Under the pieces are notes generated by a model, which was not told the DNA's origin, searched no databases, and saw only the letters and a list, made by a program, of their open reading frames with translations. A program made the translations under genes and the position numbers. A stretch of 44,167 bases of DNA, taken from Cyanophora paradoxa. Lineage: Eukaryota > Glaucocystophyceae > Cyanophorales > Cyanophoraceae. Location: the NCBI GenBank assembly GCA_004431415.1, contig QPMI01000397.1:1-44167 (forward strand), given 5' to 3'. This document shows positions 1 to 11,566 of the stretch, one piece after another; within the stretch, counting starts at the first letter, position 1, and each line of letters begins with the position of its first letter.

Positions 1-3000
1 GCGTACTAGCTCGTGCTAAGCGCTTCGGTCTCTCGCCAATCGCTCCCCTAGTTTAATCGGGCCGCACCGAACAGATGCCATACAAGTCCAGCCGAAATTA
101 AAGCGGAGCACAGCGAGTGACTGGGCGAGACCGGCAGGTAGGAAGTGCATTTAGATCAGCCGAGATGAAAAACATTTTTGGTCTCCCCCAGAACCTCGCT
201 GTGCGAAGTTGGCCTCGGCGGTCGCTGCGCCCGGCCCCCTCTTCCGCCCTCGACAGCGCAAGGCAGCTCAAGGCCCGCCCAGGCCCCCCGCTCCCCCAAC
301 TGCCTTCCCGGGACTCGAACGCTGGGCAATAAGTCGCCGGCGGGCGCACTGCTAGCTCGGCTAGCTCGCCGCGAAACTGGCCTTTTCCTCGTCGCCTTTC
401 TATGACCATACATCTAGGAAATTTTGTACCGCGTCCGCGAGAGACTGAGCACCAGATATGCATTTAGATGCGTACTAGCTCGTGCTAAGCGCTTCGGTCT
501 CTCGCCAATCGCTCCCCTAGTTTAATCGGGCCGCACGAACAGATGCCATACAAGTCCAGCCGAAATTAAAGCGGAGCACAGCGAGTGACTGGCGCGAGAC
601 CGGGCAGGTAGGAAGTGCATTTTAGATCAGCCGAGATGAAAAACATTTTTGGTCTCCGCCAGAACCTCGCTGTGCGAAAGTTGGCCTCGGCGGTCGCTGC
701 GCCCGGCCCCTCTTCCGCCCTCGACAGCGCAAGGCAGCTCAAGGCCCGCCCAGGCCCCCCGCTCCCCCAACTGCCCTTCCCGGGACTCGAACGCTGGGGC
801 AATAAGTCGCCGGCCGGGCGCACTGCTAGCTCGGCTAGCTCGCCGCGAAACTGGCCTTTTCCTCGTCGCCTTTCTATGACCATACATCTAGGAAAATTTT
901 GTACCGCGTCCGCGAGAGACTGAGCACCAGATATGCATTTAGATGCGTACTAGCTCGTGCTAAGCGCTTCGGTCTCTCGCCAATCGCTCCCCCTAGTTTA
1001 ATCGGGCCGCACCGAACAGATGCCATACAAGTCCAGCCGAAATTAAAGCGGAGCACAGCGAGTGACTGGCGCGAGACCGGGCAGGTAGGAAGTGCATTTT
1101 AGATCAGCCGAGATGAAAAACATTTTTGGTCTCCCGCCAGAACCTCGCTGTGCGAAAGTTGGCCTCGGCGGTCGCTGCGCCCCGGCCCCCTCTTCCGCCC
1201 TCGACAGCGCAAGGCAGCTCAAGGCCCGCCCAGGCCCCCCGCTCCCCCAACTGCCCTTCCCGGGACTCGAACGCTGGGGCAATAAGTCGCCGGCCGGGCG
1301 CACTGCTAGCTCGGCTAGCTCGCCGCGAAACTGGCCTTTTCCTCGTCGCCTTTCTATGACCATACATCTAGGAAAATTTTGTACCGCGTCCGCGAGAGAC
1401 TGAGCACCAGATATGCATTTAGATGCGTACTAGCTCGTGCTAAGCGCTTCGGTCTCTCGCCAATCGCTCCCCTAGTTTAATCGGGCCGCACCGAACAGAT
1501 GCCATACAAGTCCAGCCGAAATTAAAGCGGAGCACAGCGAGTGACTGGCGCGAGACCGGGCAGGTAGGAAGTGCATTTTAGATCAGCCGAGATGAAAAAC
1601 ATTTTTGGTCTCCCGCCAGAACCTCGCTGTGCGAAAGTTGGCCTCGGCGGTCGCTGCGCCCGGCCCCTCTTCGCCCTCGACAGCGCAAGGCAGCTCAAGG
1701 CCCGCCCAGGCCCCCCGCTCCCCCAACTGCCCTTCCGGGACTCGAACGCTGGGGCAATAAGTCGCCGGCCGGGCGCACTGCTAGCTCGGCTAGCTCGCCG
1801 CGAAACTGGCCTTTTCCTCGTCGCCTTTCTATGACCATACATCTAGGAAAATTTTGTACCGCGTCCGCGAGAGACTGAGCACCAGATATGCATTTAGATG
1901 CGTACTAGCTCGTGCTAAGCGCTTCGGTCTCTCGCCAATCGCTCCCCCTAGTTTAATCGGGCCGCACCGAACAGATGCCATACAAGTCCAGCCGAAATTA
2001 AAGCGGAGCACAGCGAGTGACTGGCGCGAGACCGGGCAGGTAGGAAGTGCATTTTAGATCAGCCGAGATGAAAAACATTTTTGGTCTCCCGCCAGAACCT
2101 CGCTGTGCGAAAGTTGGCCTCGGCGGTCGCTGCGCCCCGGCCCCCTCTTCCGCCTCGACAGCGCAAGGCAGCTCAAGGCCCGCCCAGGCCCCCCGCTCCC
2201 CCAACTGCCCTTCCCGGGACTCGAACGCTGGGGCAATAAGTCGCCGGCCGGGCGCACTGCTAGCTCGGCTAGCTCGCCGCGAAACTGGCCTTTTCCTCGT
2301 CGCCTTTCTATGACCATACATCTAGGAAAATTTTGTACCGCGTCCGCGAGAGACTGAGCACCAGATATGCATTTAGATGCGTACTAGCTCGTGCTAAGCG
2401 CTTCGGTCTCTCGCCAATCGCTCCCCTAGTTTAATCGGGCCGCACCGAACAGATGCCATACAAGTCCAGCCGAAATTAAAGCGGAGCACAGCGAGTGACT
2501 GGCGCGAGACCGGGCAGGTAGGAAGTGCATTTTAGATCAGCCGAGATGAAAAACATTTTTGGTCTCCCGCCAGAACCTCGCTGTGCGAAAGTTGGCCTCG
2601 GCGGTCGCTGCGCCCCGGCCCCCTCTTCCGCCCTCGACAGCGCAAGGCAGCTCAAGGCCCGCCCAGGCCCCCCGCTCCCCCAACTGCCCTTCCCGGGACT
2701 CGAACGCTGGGGCAATAAGTCGCCGGCCGGGCGCACTGCTAGCTCGGCTAGCTCGCCGCGAAACTGGCCTTTTCCTCGTCGCCTTTCTATGACCATACAT
2801 CTAGGAAAATTTTGTACCGCGTCCGCGAGAGACTGAGCACCAGATATGCATTTAGATGCGTACTAGCTCGTGCTAAGCGCTTCGGTCTCTCGCCAATCGC
2901 TCCCCTAGTTTAATCGGGCCGCACCGAACAGATGCCATACAAGTCCAGCCGAAATTAAAGCGGAGCACAGCGAGTGACTGGCGCGAGACCGGGCAGGTAG

Positions 3001-6000
3001 GAAGTGCATTTTAGATCAGCCGAGATGAAAAACATTTTTGGTCTCCCGCCAGAACCTCGCTGTGCGAAAGTTGGCCTCGGCGGTCGCTGCGCCCCGGCCC
3101 CCTCTTCCGCCCTCGACAGCGCAAGGCAGCTCAAGGCCCGCCCAGGCCCCCCCGCTCCCCCAACTGCCCTTCCCGGGACTCGAACGCTGGGGCAATAAGT
3201 CGCCGGCCGGGCGCACTGCTAGCTCGGCTAGCTCGCCGCGAAACTGGCCTTTTCCTCGTCGCCTTTCTATGACCATACATCTAGGAAAATTTTGTACCGC
3301 GTCCGCGAGAGACTGAGCACCAGATATGCATTTAGATGCGTACTAGCTCGTGCTAAGCGCTTCGGTCTCTCGCCAATCGCTCCCCCTAGTTTAATCGGGC
3401 CGCACCGAACAGATGCCATACAAGTCCAGCCGAAATTAAAGCGGAGCACAGCGAGTGACTGGCGCGAGACCGGGCAGGTAGGAAGTGCATTTTAGATCAG
3501 CCGAGATGAAAAACATTTTTGGTCTCCCGCCAGAACCTCGCTGTGCGAAAGTTGGCCTCGGCGGTCGCTGCGCCCCGGCCCCCTCTTCCGCCCTCGACAG
3601 CGCAAGGCAGCTCAAGGCCCGCCCAGGCCCCCCCGCTCCCCCAACTGCCCTTCCCGGGACTCGAACGCTGGGGCAATAAGTCGCCGGCCGGGCGCACTGC
3701 TAGCTCGGCTAGCTCGCCGCGAAACTGGCCTTTTCCTCGTCGCCTTTCTATGACCATACATCTAGGAAAATTTTGTACCGCGTCCGCGAGAGACTGAGCA
3801 CCAGATATGCATTTAGATGCGTACTAGCTCGTGCTAAGCGCTTCGGTCTCTCGCCAATCGCTCCCCCTAGTTTAATCGGGCCGCACCGAACAGATGCCAT
3901 ACAAGTCCAGCCGAAATTAAAGCGGAGCACAGCGAGTGACTGGCGCGAGACCGGGCAGGTAGGAAGTGCATTTTAGATCAGCCGAGATGAAAAACATTTT
4001 TGGTCTCCCGCCAGAACCTCGCTGTGCGAAAGTTGGCCTCGGCGGTCGCTGCGCCCCGGCCCCCTCTTCCGCCTCGACAGCGCAAGGCAGCTCAAGGCCC
4101 GCCCAGGCCCCCCGCTCCCCCAACTGCCCTTCCCGGGACTCGAACGCTGGGGCAATAAGTCGCCGGCCGGGCGCACTGCTAGCTCGGCTAGCTCGCCGCG
4201 AAACTGGCCTTTTCCTCGTCGCCTTTCTATGACCATACATCTAGGAAATTTTGTACCGCGTCCGCGAGAGACTGAGCACCAGATATGCATTTAGATGCGT
4301 ACTAGCTCGTGCTAAGCGCTTCGGTCTCTCGCCAATCGCTCCCCTAGTTTAATCGGGCCGCACCGAACAGATGCCATACAAGTCCAGCCGAAATTAAAGC
4401 GGAGCACAGCGAGTGACTGGCGCGAGACCGGGCAGGTAGGAAGTGCATTTTAGATCAGCCGAGATGAAAAACATTTTTGGTCTCCCGCCAGAACCTCGCT
4501 GTGCGAAAGTTGGCCTCGGCGGTCGCTGCGCCCCGGCCCCCTCTTCCGCCCTCGACAGCGCAAGGCAGCTCAAGGCCCGCCCAGGCCCCCCGCTCCCCCC
4601 AACTGCCCTTCCCGGGACTCGAACGCTGGGGCAATAAGTCGCCGGCCGGGCGCACTGCTAGCTCGGCTAGCTCGCCGCGAAACTGGCCTTTTCCTCGTCG
4701 CCTTTCTATGACCATACATCTAGGAAAATTTTGTACCGCGTCCGCGAGAGACTGAGCACCAGATATGCATTTAGATGCGTACTAGCTCGTGCTAAGCGCT
4801 TCGGTCTCTCGCCAATCGCTCCCCTAGTTTAATCGGGCCGCACCGAACAGATGCCATACAAGTCCAGCCGAAATTAAAGCGGAGCACAGCGAGTGACTGG
4901 CGCGAGACCGGGCAGGTAGGAAGTGCATTTTAGATCAGCCGAGATGAAAAACATTTTTGGTCTCCCGCCAGAACCTCGCTGTGCGAAAGTTGGCCTCGGC
5001 GGTCGCTGCGCCCCGGCCCCTCTTCCGCCCTCGACAGCGCAAGGCAGCTCAAGGCCCGCCCAGGCCCCCCGCTCCCCCAACTGCCCTTCCCGGGACTCGA
5101 ACGCTGGGGCAATAAGTCGCCGGCCGGGCGCACTGCTAGCTCGGCTAGCTCGCCGCGAAACTGGCCTTTTCCTCGTCGCCTTTCTATGACCATACATCTA
5201 GGAAATTTTGTACCGCGTCCGCGAGAGACTGAGCACCAGATATGCATTTAGATGCGTACTAGCTCGTGCTAAGCGCTTCGGTCTCTCGCCAATCGCTCCC
5301 CCTAGTTTAATCGGGCCGCACCGAACAGATGCCATACAAGTCCAGCCGAAATTAAAGCGGAGCACAGCGAGTGACTGGCGCGAGACCGGGCAGGTAGGAA
5401 GTGCATTTTAGATCAGCCGAGATGAAAAACATTTTTGGTCTCCCGCCAGAACCTCGCTGTGCGAAAGTTGGCCTCGGCGGTCGCTGCGCCCCGGCCCCTC
5501 TTCCGCCCTCGACAGCGCAAGGCAGCTCAAGGCCCGCCCAGGCCCCCGCTCCCCCAACTGCCTTCCCGGGACTCGAACGCTGGGGCAATAAGTCGCCGGC
5601 CGGGCGCACTGCTAGCTCGGCTAGCTCGCCGCGAAACTGGCCTTTTCCTCGTCGCCTTTCTATGACCATACATCTAGGAAAATTTTGTACCGCGTCCGCG
5701 AGAGACTGAGCACCAGATATGCATTTAGATGCGTACTAGCTCGTGCTAAGCGCTTCGGTCTCTCGCCAATCGCTCCCCTAGTTTAATCGGGCCGCACCGA
5801 ACAGATGCCATACAAGTCCAGCCGAAATTAAAGCGGAGCACAGCGAGTGACTGGCGCGAGACCGGGCAGGTAGGAAGTGCATTTTAGATCAGCCGAGATG
5901 AAAACATTTTTGGTCTCCCGCCAGAACCTCGCTGTGCGAAAGTTGGCCTCGGCGGTCGCTGCGCCCCGGCCCCTCTTCCGCCTCGACAGCGCAAGGCAGC

Positions 6001-8193
6001 TCAAGGCCCGCCAGGCCCCCCGCTCCCCCAACTGCCCTTCCGGGACTCGAACGCTGGGGCAATAAGTCGCCGGCCGGGCGCACTGCTAGCTCGGCTAGCT
6101 CGCCGCGAAACTGGCCTTTTCCTCGTCGCCTTTCTATGACCATACATCTAGGAAATTTTGTACCGCGTCCGCGAGAGACTGAGCACCAGATATGCATTTA
6201 GATGCGTACTAGCTCGTGCTAAGCGCTTCGGTCTCTCGCCAATCGCTCCCCTAGTTTAATCGGGCCGCACCGAACAGATGCCATACAAGTCCAGCCGAAA
6301 TTAAAGCGGAGCACAGCGAGTGACTGGCGCGAGACCGGGCAGGTAGGAAGTGCATTTTAGATCAGCCGAGATGAAAAACATTTTTGGTCTCCCGCCAGAA
6401 CCTCGCTGTGCGAAAGTTGGCCTCGGCGGTCGCTGCGCCCCGGCCCCTCTTCCGCCCTCGACAGCGCAAGGCAGCTCAAGGCCCGCCCAGGCCCCCCGCT
6501 CCCCCAACTGCCCTTCCCGGGACTCGAACGCTGGGGCAATAAGTCGCCGGCGGGCGCACTGCTAGCTCGGCTAGCTCGCCGCGAAACTGGCTTTTCCTCG
6601 TCGCCTTTCTATGACCATACATCTAGGAAAATTTTGTACCGCGTCCGCGAGAGACTGAGCACCAGATATGCATTTAGATGCGTACTAGCTCGTGCTAAGC
6701 GCTTCGGTCTCTCGCCAATCGCTCCCCCTAGTTTAATCGGGCCGCACCGAACAGATGCCATACAAGTCCAGCCGAAATTAAAGCGGAGCACAGCGAGTGA
6801 CTGGCGCGAGACCGGGCAGGTAGGAAGTGCATTTTAGATCAGCCGAGATGAAAAACATTTTTGGTCTCCCGCCAGAACCTCGCTGTGCGAAAGTTGGCCT
6901 CGGCGGTCGCTGCGCCCCGGCCCCCTCTTCCGCCCTCGACAGCGCAAGGCAGCTCAAGGCCCGCCCAGGCCCCCCGCTCCCCCAACTGCCCTTCCCGGGA
7001 CTCGAACGCTGGGGCAATAAGTCGCCGGCCGGGCGCACTGCTAGCTCGGCTAGCTCGCCGCGAAACTGGCCTTTTCCTCGTCGCCTTTCTATGACCATAC
7101 ATCTAGGAAAATTTTGTACCGCGTCCGCGAGAGACTGAGCACCAGATATGCATTTAGATGCGTACTAGCTCGTGCTAAGCGCTTCGGTCTCTCGCCAATC
7201 GCTCCCCCTAGTTTAATCGGGCCGCACCGAACAGATGCCATACAAGTCCAGCCGAAATTAAAGCGGAGCACAGCGAGTGACTGGCGCGAGACCGGGCAGG
7301 TAGGAAGTGCATTTTAGATCAGCCGAGATGAAAAACATTTTTGGTCTCCCGCCAGAACCTCGCTGTGCGAAAGTTGGCCTCGGCGGTCGCTGCGCCCCGG
7401 CCCCTCTTCCGCCCTCGACAGCGCAAGGCAGCTCAAGGCCCGCCCAGGCCCCCCGCTCCCCCAACTGCCCTTCCCGGGACTCGAACGCTGGGCAATAAGT
7501 CGCCGGCCGGGCGCACTGCTAGCTCGGCTAGCTCGCCGCGAAACTGGCCTTTTCCTCGTCGCCTTTCTATGACCATACATCTAGGAAAATTTTGTACCGC
7601 GTCCGCGAGAGACTGAGCACCAGATATGCATTTAGATGCGTACTAGCTCGTGCTAAGCGCTTCGGTCTCTCGCCAATCGCTCCCCCTAGTTTAATCGGGC
7701 CGCACCGAACAGATGCCATACAAGTCCAGCCGAAATTAAAGCGGAGCACAGCGAGTGACTGGCGCGAGACCGGGCAGGTAGGAAGTGCATTTTAGATCAG
7801 CCGAGATGAAAAACATTTTTGGTCTCCCGCCAGAACCTCGCTGTGCGAAAGTTGGCCTCGGCGGTCGCTGCGCCCCGGCCCCCTCTTCCGCCCTCGACAG
7901 CGCAAGGCAGCTCAAGGCCCGCCCAGGCCCCCCGCTCCCCCAACTGCCCTTCCCGGGACTCGAACGCTGGGGCAATAAGTCGCCGGCCGGGCGCACTGCT
8001 AGCTCGGCTAGCTCGCCGCGAAACTGGCCTTTTCCTCGTCGCCTTTCTATGACCATACATCTAGGAAAATTTTGTACCGCGTCCGCGAGAGACTGAGCAC
8101 CAGATATGCATTTAGATGCGTACTAGCTCGTGCTAAGCGCTTCGGTCTCTCGCCAATCGCTCCCCCTAGTTTAATCGGGCCGCACCGAACAGA
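1..8193. repeat. Satellite array, about 478-bp unit, 17 full copies plus a partial one
   Basis: Head-to-tail units begin at 1, 470, 945, 1425, 1900, 2379, 2858, 3338, 3819, 4297, 4777, 5254, 5731, 6204, 6680, 7160, 7638 and 8118. The last unit stops after 76 bp at 8193. Unit lengths run from 469 to 481 bp. Copies are nearly identical and differ almost only by one base in runs of C, G, A or T, for example in the C-rich block mid-unit and in the A-rich stretch before TTTTGTACC. The array starts at the window edge, so its true length is unknown. Open frames of 60-107 codons occur on both strands in most copies, but they change frame between copies and look non-coding. Role unknown; centromeric, subtelomeric or other heterochromatic satellite is possible. 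Confidence 0.97.
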
Positions 8194-8219
8194 GATATGA
8201 TATGATATGATATGATGAT
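8194..8219. repeat. GATAT microsatellite at the satellite edge
   Basis: Four to five GATAT repeats follow directly where the last satellite unit breaks off at 8193. It marks the junction between the array and unique sequence. Confidence 0.85.
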
Positions 8220-8600
8220 TGAATGCATCCGGCGGCGGGATTCCGGCCTGATGATCGATATCCGCGGCCGGGGCGCCGGCGCATGCGCAATAGAAAACTT
8301 TTTTTGCAAAAAATTGGCCCGCAATCAATGGCAATGCCCCCACAGTGCTGGAGTAGACTAGAGGCTGTGGCCGGTAATTCACCAAAAACAAAAATGGCAA
8401 TGCCTTGAATATTAATTTACTGTAAAGCAAGAAATATTTAAGAGCCCAAAATGTTTAGTAATTCCGGGGTTCGGCCGGTTTAGTAGGCCTAGAATAATTA
8501 AGAGTTGCCAAGTTGGGCGCGCTTCTGCGCTCCCTTAGCTTCGAGCAATTTAACCACGGCCGCGCCGACGTTACTGCGACACGTACCCCGGGCCTCGGGC

Positions 8601-8655
8601 TTAATAGTATCGAAATCTTTAGTACTGAGGCTTAAGAACTTCAGTACTATTAATA
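8601..8655. repeat. Nested inverted repeat (possible cruciform)
   Basis: Arms TAGTACTGA (8620-8628) and TCAGTACTA (8641-8649) flank a 12-nt spacer. An outer pair, TTAATAGTA and TACTATTAA, extends the symmetry. It lies in an AT-rich gene-free stretch. Function unknown. Confidence 0.6.
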
Positions 8656-8970
8656 TCCAACCTCTTAGATATTTCCTGCTTTAAAATTTACAGTACTACT
8701 ACGGTAGGAACAATTCGTGATTCGTGATTAAAAGAGCGCTAGCGCTATTTTTTGTCCGACTCATCGATTATATCAATTAATATTCCGATGATTCTATGCT
8801 TCTTAACCGTTAACGGTTCGCCGTCCGGGAGTCCGGTTCCTTCGAATTCGCCTCTCTATGCGTAATCACGGCGTTGAGCGCTGCAGAGCGCAGTGCGCAC
8901 TGCGCCGTCACGCCGCCGTGCCTGCGGCATGCAAATTGAAGTTCAAGTACCCGGTATACGGACCATATTG

Positions 8971-9040
8971 CAAGGGGGGAAAAGAAGACCGAAGGTCTTC
9001 CCCGGGGGGAAAAGAAGACCGAAGGTCTTCCCCCCCTTGC
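8971..9040. repeat. Tandem pair of 30-bp hairpin repeats inside a G/C-run palindrome
   Basis: Two identical 30-bp units occupy 8974-9003 and 9004-9033. Each is a G6 run, AAAA, then the perfect hairpin GAAGACC-GAA-GGTCTTC and a C run. CAAGGGGGG on the left and CCCCCCTTG on the right close the whole block as a larger inverted repeat. The same GAAGACC/GGTCTTC ends recur in the repeats at 10283 and 11228. Confidence 0.8.
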
Positions 9041-9212
9041 TTCCCGTTCCCTTGCTTCAGCCAAAATTCTTCTATGAGGCCGTTTTCGAGGTCCAGTTTG
9101 CAACGCAGGAAAAAAATGAGTGGAAATTCGCTTGCAGCGACACGTGTTTGTCGCTGCGGCCGTCCATGCAAAAAAAGGTTTTCGAGGGCGAAGTAGGGGT
9201 GCGGCTTGACCG

Positions 9213-9350
9213 CCAGAAAGTCGGCTCAAGTCAAGCCAAGCCCGGGGCGCTCGCGGCCAAGCCAAGCCAAGCCGGCCGGCCGGCCCGGACAAGCGCTTGG
9301 CCACTTGGCCGGGTCAAGCGCTTGGCCCGGCTTGAGGCAAGCCGAAGGGG
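9213..9350. repeat. CAAGC/GCTTG-rich low-complexity block
   Basis: Repeated CAAGC and GCTTGGCC words form overlapping short palindromes, such as AAGCGCTT. A related block lies at 10178-10266, so the BED-like gene sits between two similar low-complexity tracts. I do not see a clean terminal inverted repeat. Confidence 0.55.
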
Positions 9351-9638
9351 GGGTACCCTTTCACAGGCCCTTAGCAAGCAAGGAAGTTTAGCCGCGACGA
9401 CGCGCGGCCAAGCGCGGAGGCGAGGGCCGGGGATGGGCGCACGGGTTCAGGGCGCCTGCAAGGCCGCGAAACCACGCGGCGCCGACCACGGCGAATGCGA
9501 GCAAGCCGCATACGATCGCTCGCGCAACGTCGTAGTGCTTTGCCAGGTTCTCATCCCGATCGTACGGCTCCTCCTGCTCGCGGGCCGCGGGAGCGAGTTA
9601 GCTATAGGTCGCTGTGCATGCAGTCGCTGCGCATGCAG

Positions 9639-10115
9639 TCACGCAGGCCGCGGCGGCACCTTCTGGAAGGCAGGGCCGAGAGTCGACTGCCCATCCGCGT
9701 GCTGCGCGGACGGCTCGGACTCCTCGTAGATGCCGTGGTAATTGTTGAAATGGTTGGAGAGGTTCGTGCTGGCCTTGATGTTGAAGACAGCGCCGCACCG
9801 CTCCCCTTTGCGCTGAGGATGGTCGAGGAGGCACATCGCTGCATTCGGCTCGCTGCTCACGCCGCGATAGCCCTGGATGGCCTTGCCGCGTTTCCAGACC
9901 CACGACGGAAGCCTTCTCATCTTGACGACCCACAGCTCCTCAGCCATGGGGCGGAAGTCCGCCCTGGCTGCTGCTGACGTGTCGCCCCCATCGCCTTCGC
10001 TGGGCGGAGGCGAGCTCGAAGATCTCGCTGCAGCTTCAGGCTGCCGTTGAAACGAGATGTTGCCGTCGGCCCCCTTGCCGAGCAGCGTCTGCACGCTCTT
10101 GCTCTTGGGCGGCAT
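9639..10115 (-). CDS. BED-like zinc-finger protein, short (hAT transposon-type N-terminus?)
   Basis: The frame contains a BED-finger-like segment. An aromatic VWK motif is followed by two cysteines about 13 residues apart (MCLLD and RCGAVF), then a TNLSNHFNNYH stretch that supplies the histidine pair. BED fingers bind DNA and often form the N-terminus of hAT transposases and their host-derived relatives. I place the start at the ATG at 10115 (MPPKSKSVQTLLGKG); the frame stays open upstream to 10205 but there crosses a poly-glycine stretch encoded by a C26 run. At about 158 aa, no transposase catalytic domain follows, so this is a truncated transposon gene, a first exon or a small BED protein. 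No intron is obvious. The family call is moderate; expression is unknown. Confidence 0.5.
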   Translation of the reverse strand: MPPKSKSVQTLLGKGADGNISFQRQPEAAARSSSSPPPSEGDGGDTSAAARADFRPMAEELWVVKMRRLPSWVWKRGKAIQGYRGVSSEPNAAMCLLDHPQRKGERCGAVFNIKASTNLSNHFNNYHGIYEESEPSAQHADGQSTLGPAFQKVPPRPA

Positions 10116-10149
10116 GCCGCTGGTCTTATGCTTGCGAACGCAGGCGCCG

Positions 10150-10175
10150 CCCCCCCCCCCCCCCCCCCCCCCCCC
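10150..10175. repeat. C26 homopolymer
   Basis: An uninterrupted run of 26 C lies just upstream of the proposed start of the BED-like gene and would read as poly-glycine on the minus strand. Runs of this length are unstable in replication and unreliable in sequencing. Confidence 0.95.
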
Positions 10176-10177
10176 GC

Positions 10178-10266
10178 CGGGCTTGAGCCGGCTTGAGCCG
10201 GCCAAAAGCCGGGCAAGCGCTTGCCGCCCCAGCCCGGCTTGAGCTTTGGCTCAAGCGCTTGACGGC
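10178..10266. repeat. CTTGAGCC/CAAGCG low-complexity palindromic block
   Basis: CTTGAGCCGG words repeat, followed by the hairpin CTTGAGC-TTTG-GCTCAAG. It resembles the block at 9213-9350. Confidence 0.55.
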
Positions 10267-10282
10267 AAGCCGCAGGCCTAGG

Positions 10283-10347
10283 GCGAAGACCAGTTTTCCT
10301 TGACTTGAAGCCTGGAAACCAACTTCTCTCTCATTCCGATCTTCGAA
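10283..10347. repeat. Dispersed 65-bp repeat, copy 1
   Basis: Matches 11228-11292 with about three mismatches. The second copy has palindromic ends (CGAAGACC at the left, GGTCTTCG at the right), the same words as in the hairpins at 8984-9030. It may belong to a small inverted-repeat element family. Confidence 0.85.
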
Positions 10348-11227
10348 CAAGCGAGTCCCTGCGGAGCAGGAGTGGCCTTGGGTCTTGGGGCTTCAAGGCG
10401 TGAGGGTGGCCGCTCTTTGTTTTTAATCGGGGGCCGGGCCCGCATGCGCAACCGCGCGCGGTTACGCGGGGGAGGGGGAAGAGAAATAGGGGGGCCACTC
10501 GGCAAGGGTACACGCTCAAGTGAGAGGGTACTAAATTGTGACGCAAGGGTACATGATGCGGGCCGAGTACAGGGGCCCATTCGGTCGCTTCGAATATTAA
10601 TCGTTGAACGTCGCGCGCGATCGCGAGTCGCGGCGCGACTCGTTTGATCACATGAACAAAAAAGAGAATTTTCTAGCTAGATCTGGTACTCGAAGGTCGA
10701 GATTCGAGGCTAGCGTCCGATCGAGTTCGGAGGTAGTTTAATAATCTATGAATCATTTGAATGTAATTCGCAGTAATAAGGCTCTGTCTAAATTGCTTAT
10801 TTTAATTACCTTTCAACTAACGCATTAAGTAAACTTAAATCCCACATCGTGGCACGCAACGACCCTGTCTCATACAAATTTGCTGGTCGGCCACGTGGCG
10901 CTCTGTTAATTTGGAAATTATCTCCTAGCGAATGGGGTGCGGCCTCTTCAAATTAATAATTTTCAAATTTCGACTTGGAAGGCCAATGTGATTTGCGCTT
11001 TCCCTTTTTTTCCGGGAAAATGCTTTTCTGTGCTTTTCGAGGTGCTGTTACTCCCCATTAGAGACCTCTCATAGGAAAACGGGCCCGGCCATCGTGTTCC
11101 CCAGGGTCGAAAACGGGGTAGTAGGTCTGTTCATTTATGCGAATTTCGCTTTTTGAAATCCGTCACATCAAACCAACAGACCTAAGGGCCTCTCCTTTCC
11201 CCAAGGCCGATTCCTTCCGCGGTTCTA

Positions 11228-11292
11228 GCGAAGACCAGTTTTCCTCGACTTGAAGCCTGGAAAGCAACTTCTCTCTCATTCCGGTCTTCGAA
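11228..11292. repeat. Dispersed 65-bp repeat, copy 2
   Basis: Second copy of the 10283 repeat, with intact CGAAGACC...GGTCTTCG inverted ends. It lies directly before the 87-bp tandem repeats. Confidence 0.85.
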
Positions 11293-11304
11293 TTCCTTCC
11301 GCGG

Positions 11305-11566
11305 TTCTGCATGGAACCAGTTCTCCCTATAGCTAGCTGTTTCCTGTAGATTTCGGCTTTCTCGCAGTGCGTTGCGTGCGCATGCGCGGTTCTGCATGGA
11401 ACCACTTCTCCCTAGCTGTCTTGCTCGATCTCCTCTAGATTTCCACTTTCTCGCACTGCGCCGCGTACGCCGCACGGAATTTCTTAAAAATTCTCCCTAG
11501 CTGTCTTGCTCGATCTCCTCTGGATTTCCACTTCCTCGCAGTGCGCCGCGTACGCCGCACGGTACC
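11305..11566. repeat. Three diverged tandem repeats of about 87 bp
   Basis: Units begin near 11307, 11392 and 11479. Each contains TTCTCCCTAGCTGT (or a close form), then a TCCTCTGGATTTCC-like block, then CTCGCAGTGCGCCGCG. Units two and three are most alike. No coding function is apparent. Confidence 0.8.

Larger units (their letters stand above)
8220..9638. other. Gene-poor region between satellite and BED-like gene
   Basis: I see no gene that I can support here. The stretch mixes AT-rich sequence (about 8400-8800) with GC-rich, palindrome-rich sequence. The plus-strand open frame at 8893-9729 has low-complexity composition, runs through the hairpin repeats and overlaps the minus-strand BED-like gene, so I do not call it. 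Notable structures inside are listed separately. Confidence 0.6.

Noticed and set aside
310..330. A tRNA-like B box (GGGACTCGAAC) in the satellite unit
   Set aside because: The minus strand gives GTTCGAGTCCC, but the flanking bases do not form a T stem and no acceptor or anticodon arm is present.
98..8060. Open frames of 60-107 codons in both strands of each satellite unit as a repeated gene
   Set aside because: The frames shift between copies with each homopolymer change, the unit length is not a multiple of three, and overlapping frames exist on both strands, so they are composition effects.
8893..9729. A 278-codon plus-strand gene
   Set aside because: It runs through tandem hairpins and low-complexity CAAGC repeats and overlaps the better-supported BED-like gene antisense.
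10244..10258. Match to the end of the dinoflagellate spliced leader (TTTGGCTCAAG)
   Set aside because: It is only 11 bases inside a local CTTGAGC/GCTCAAG palindrome, and the window has ordinary short GT-AG introns.
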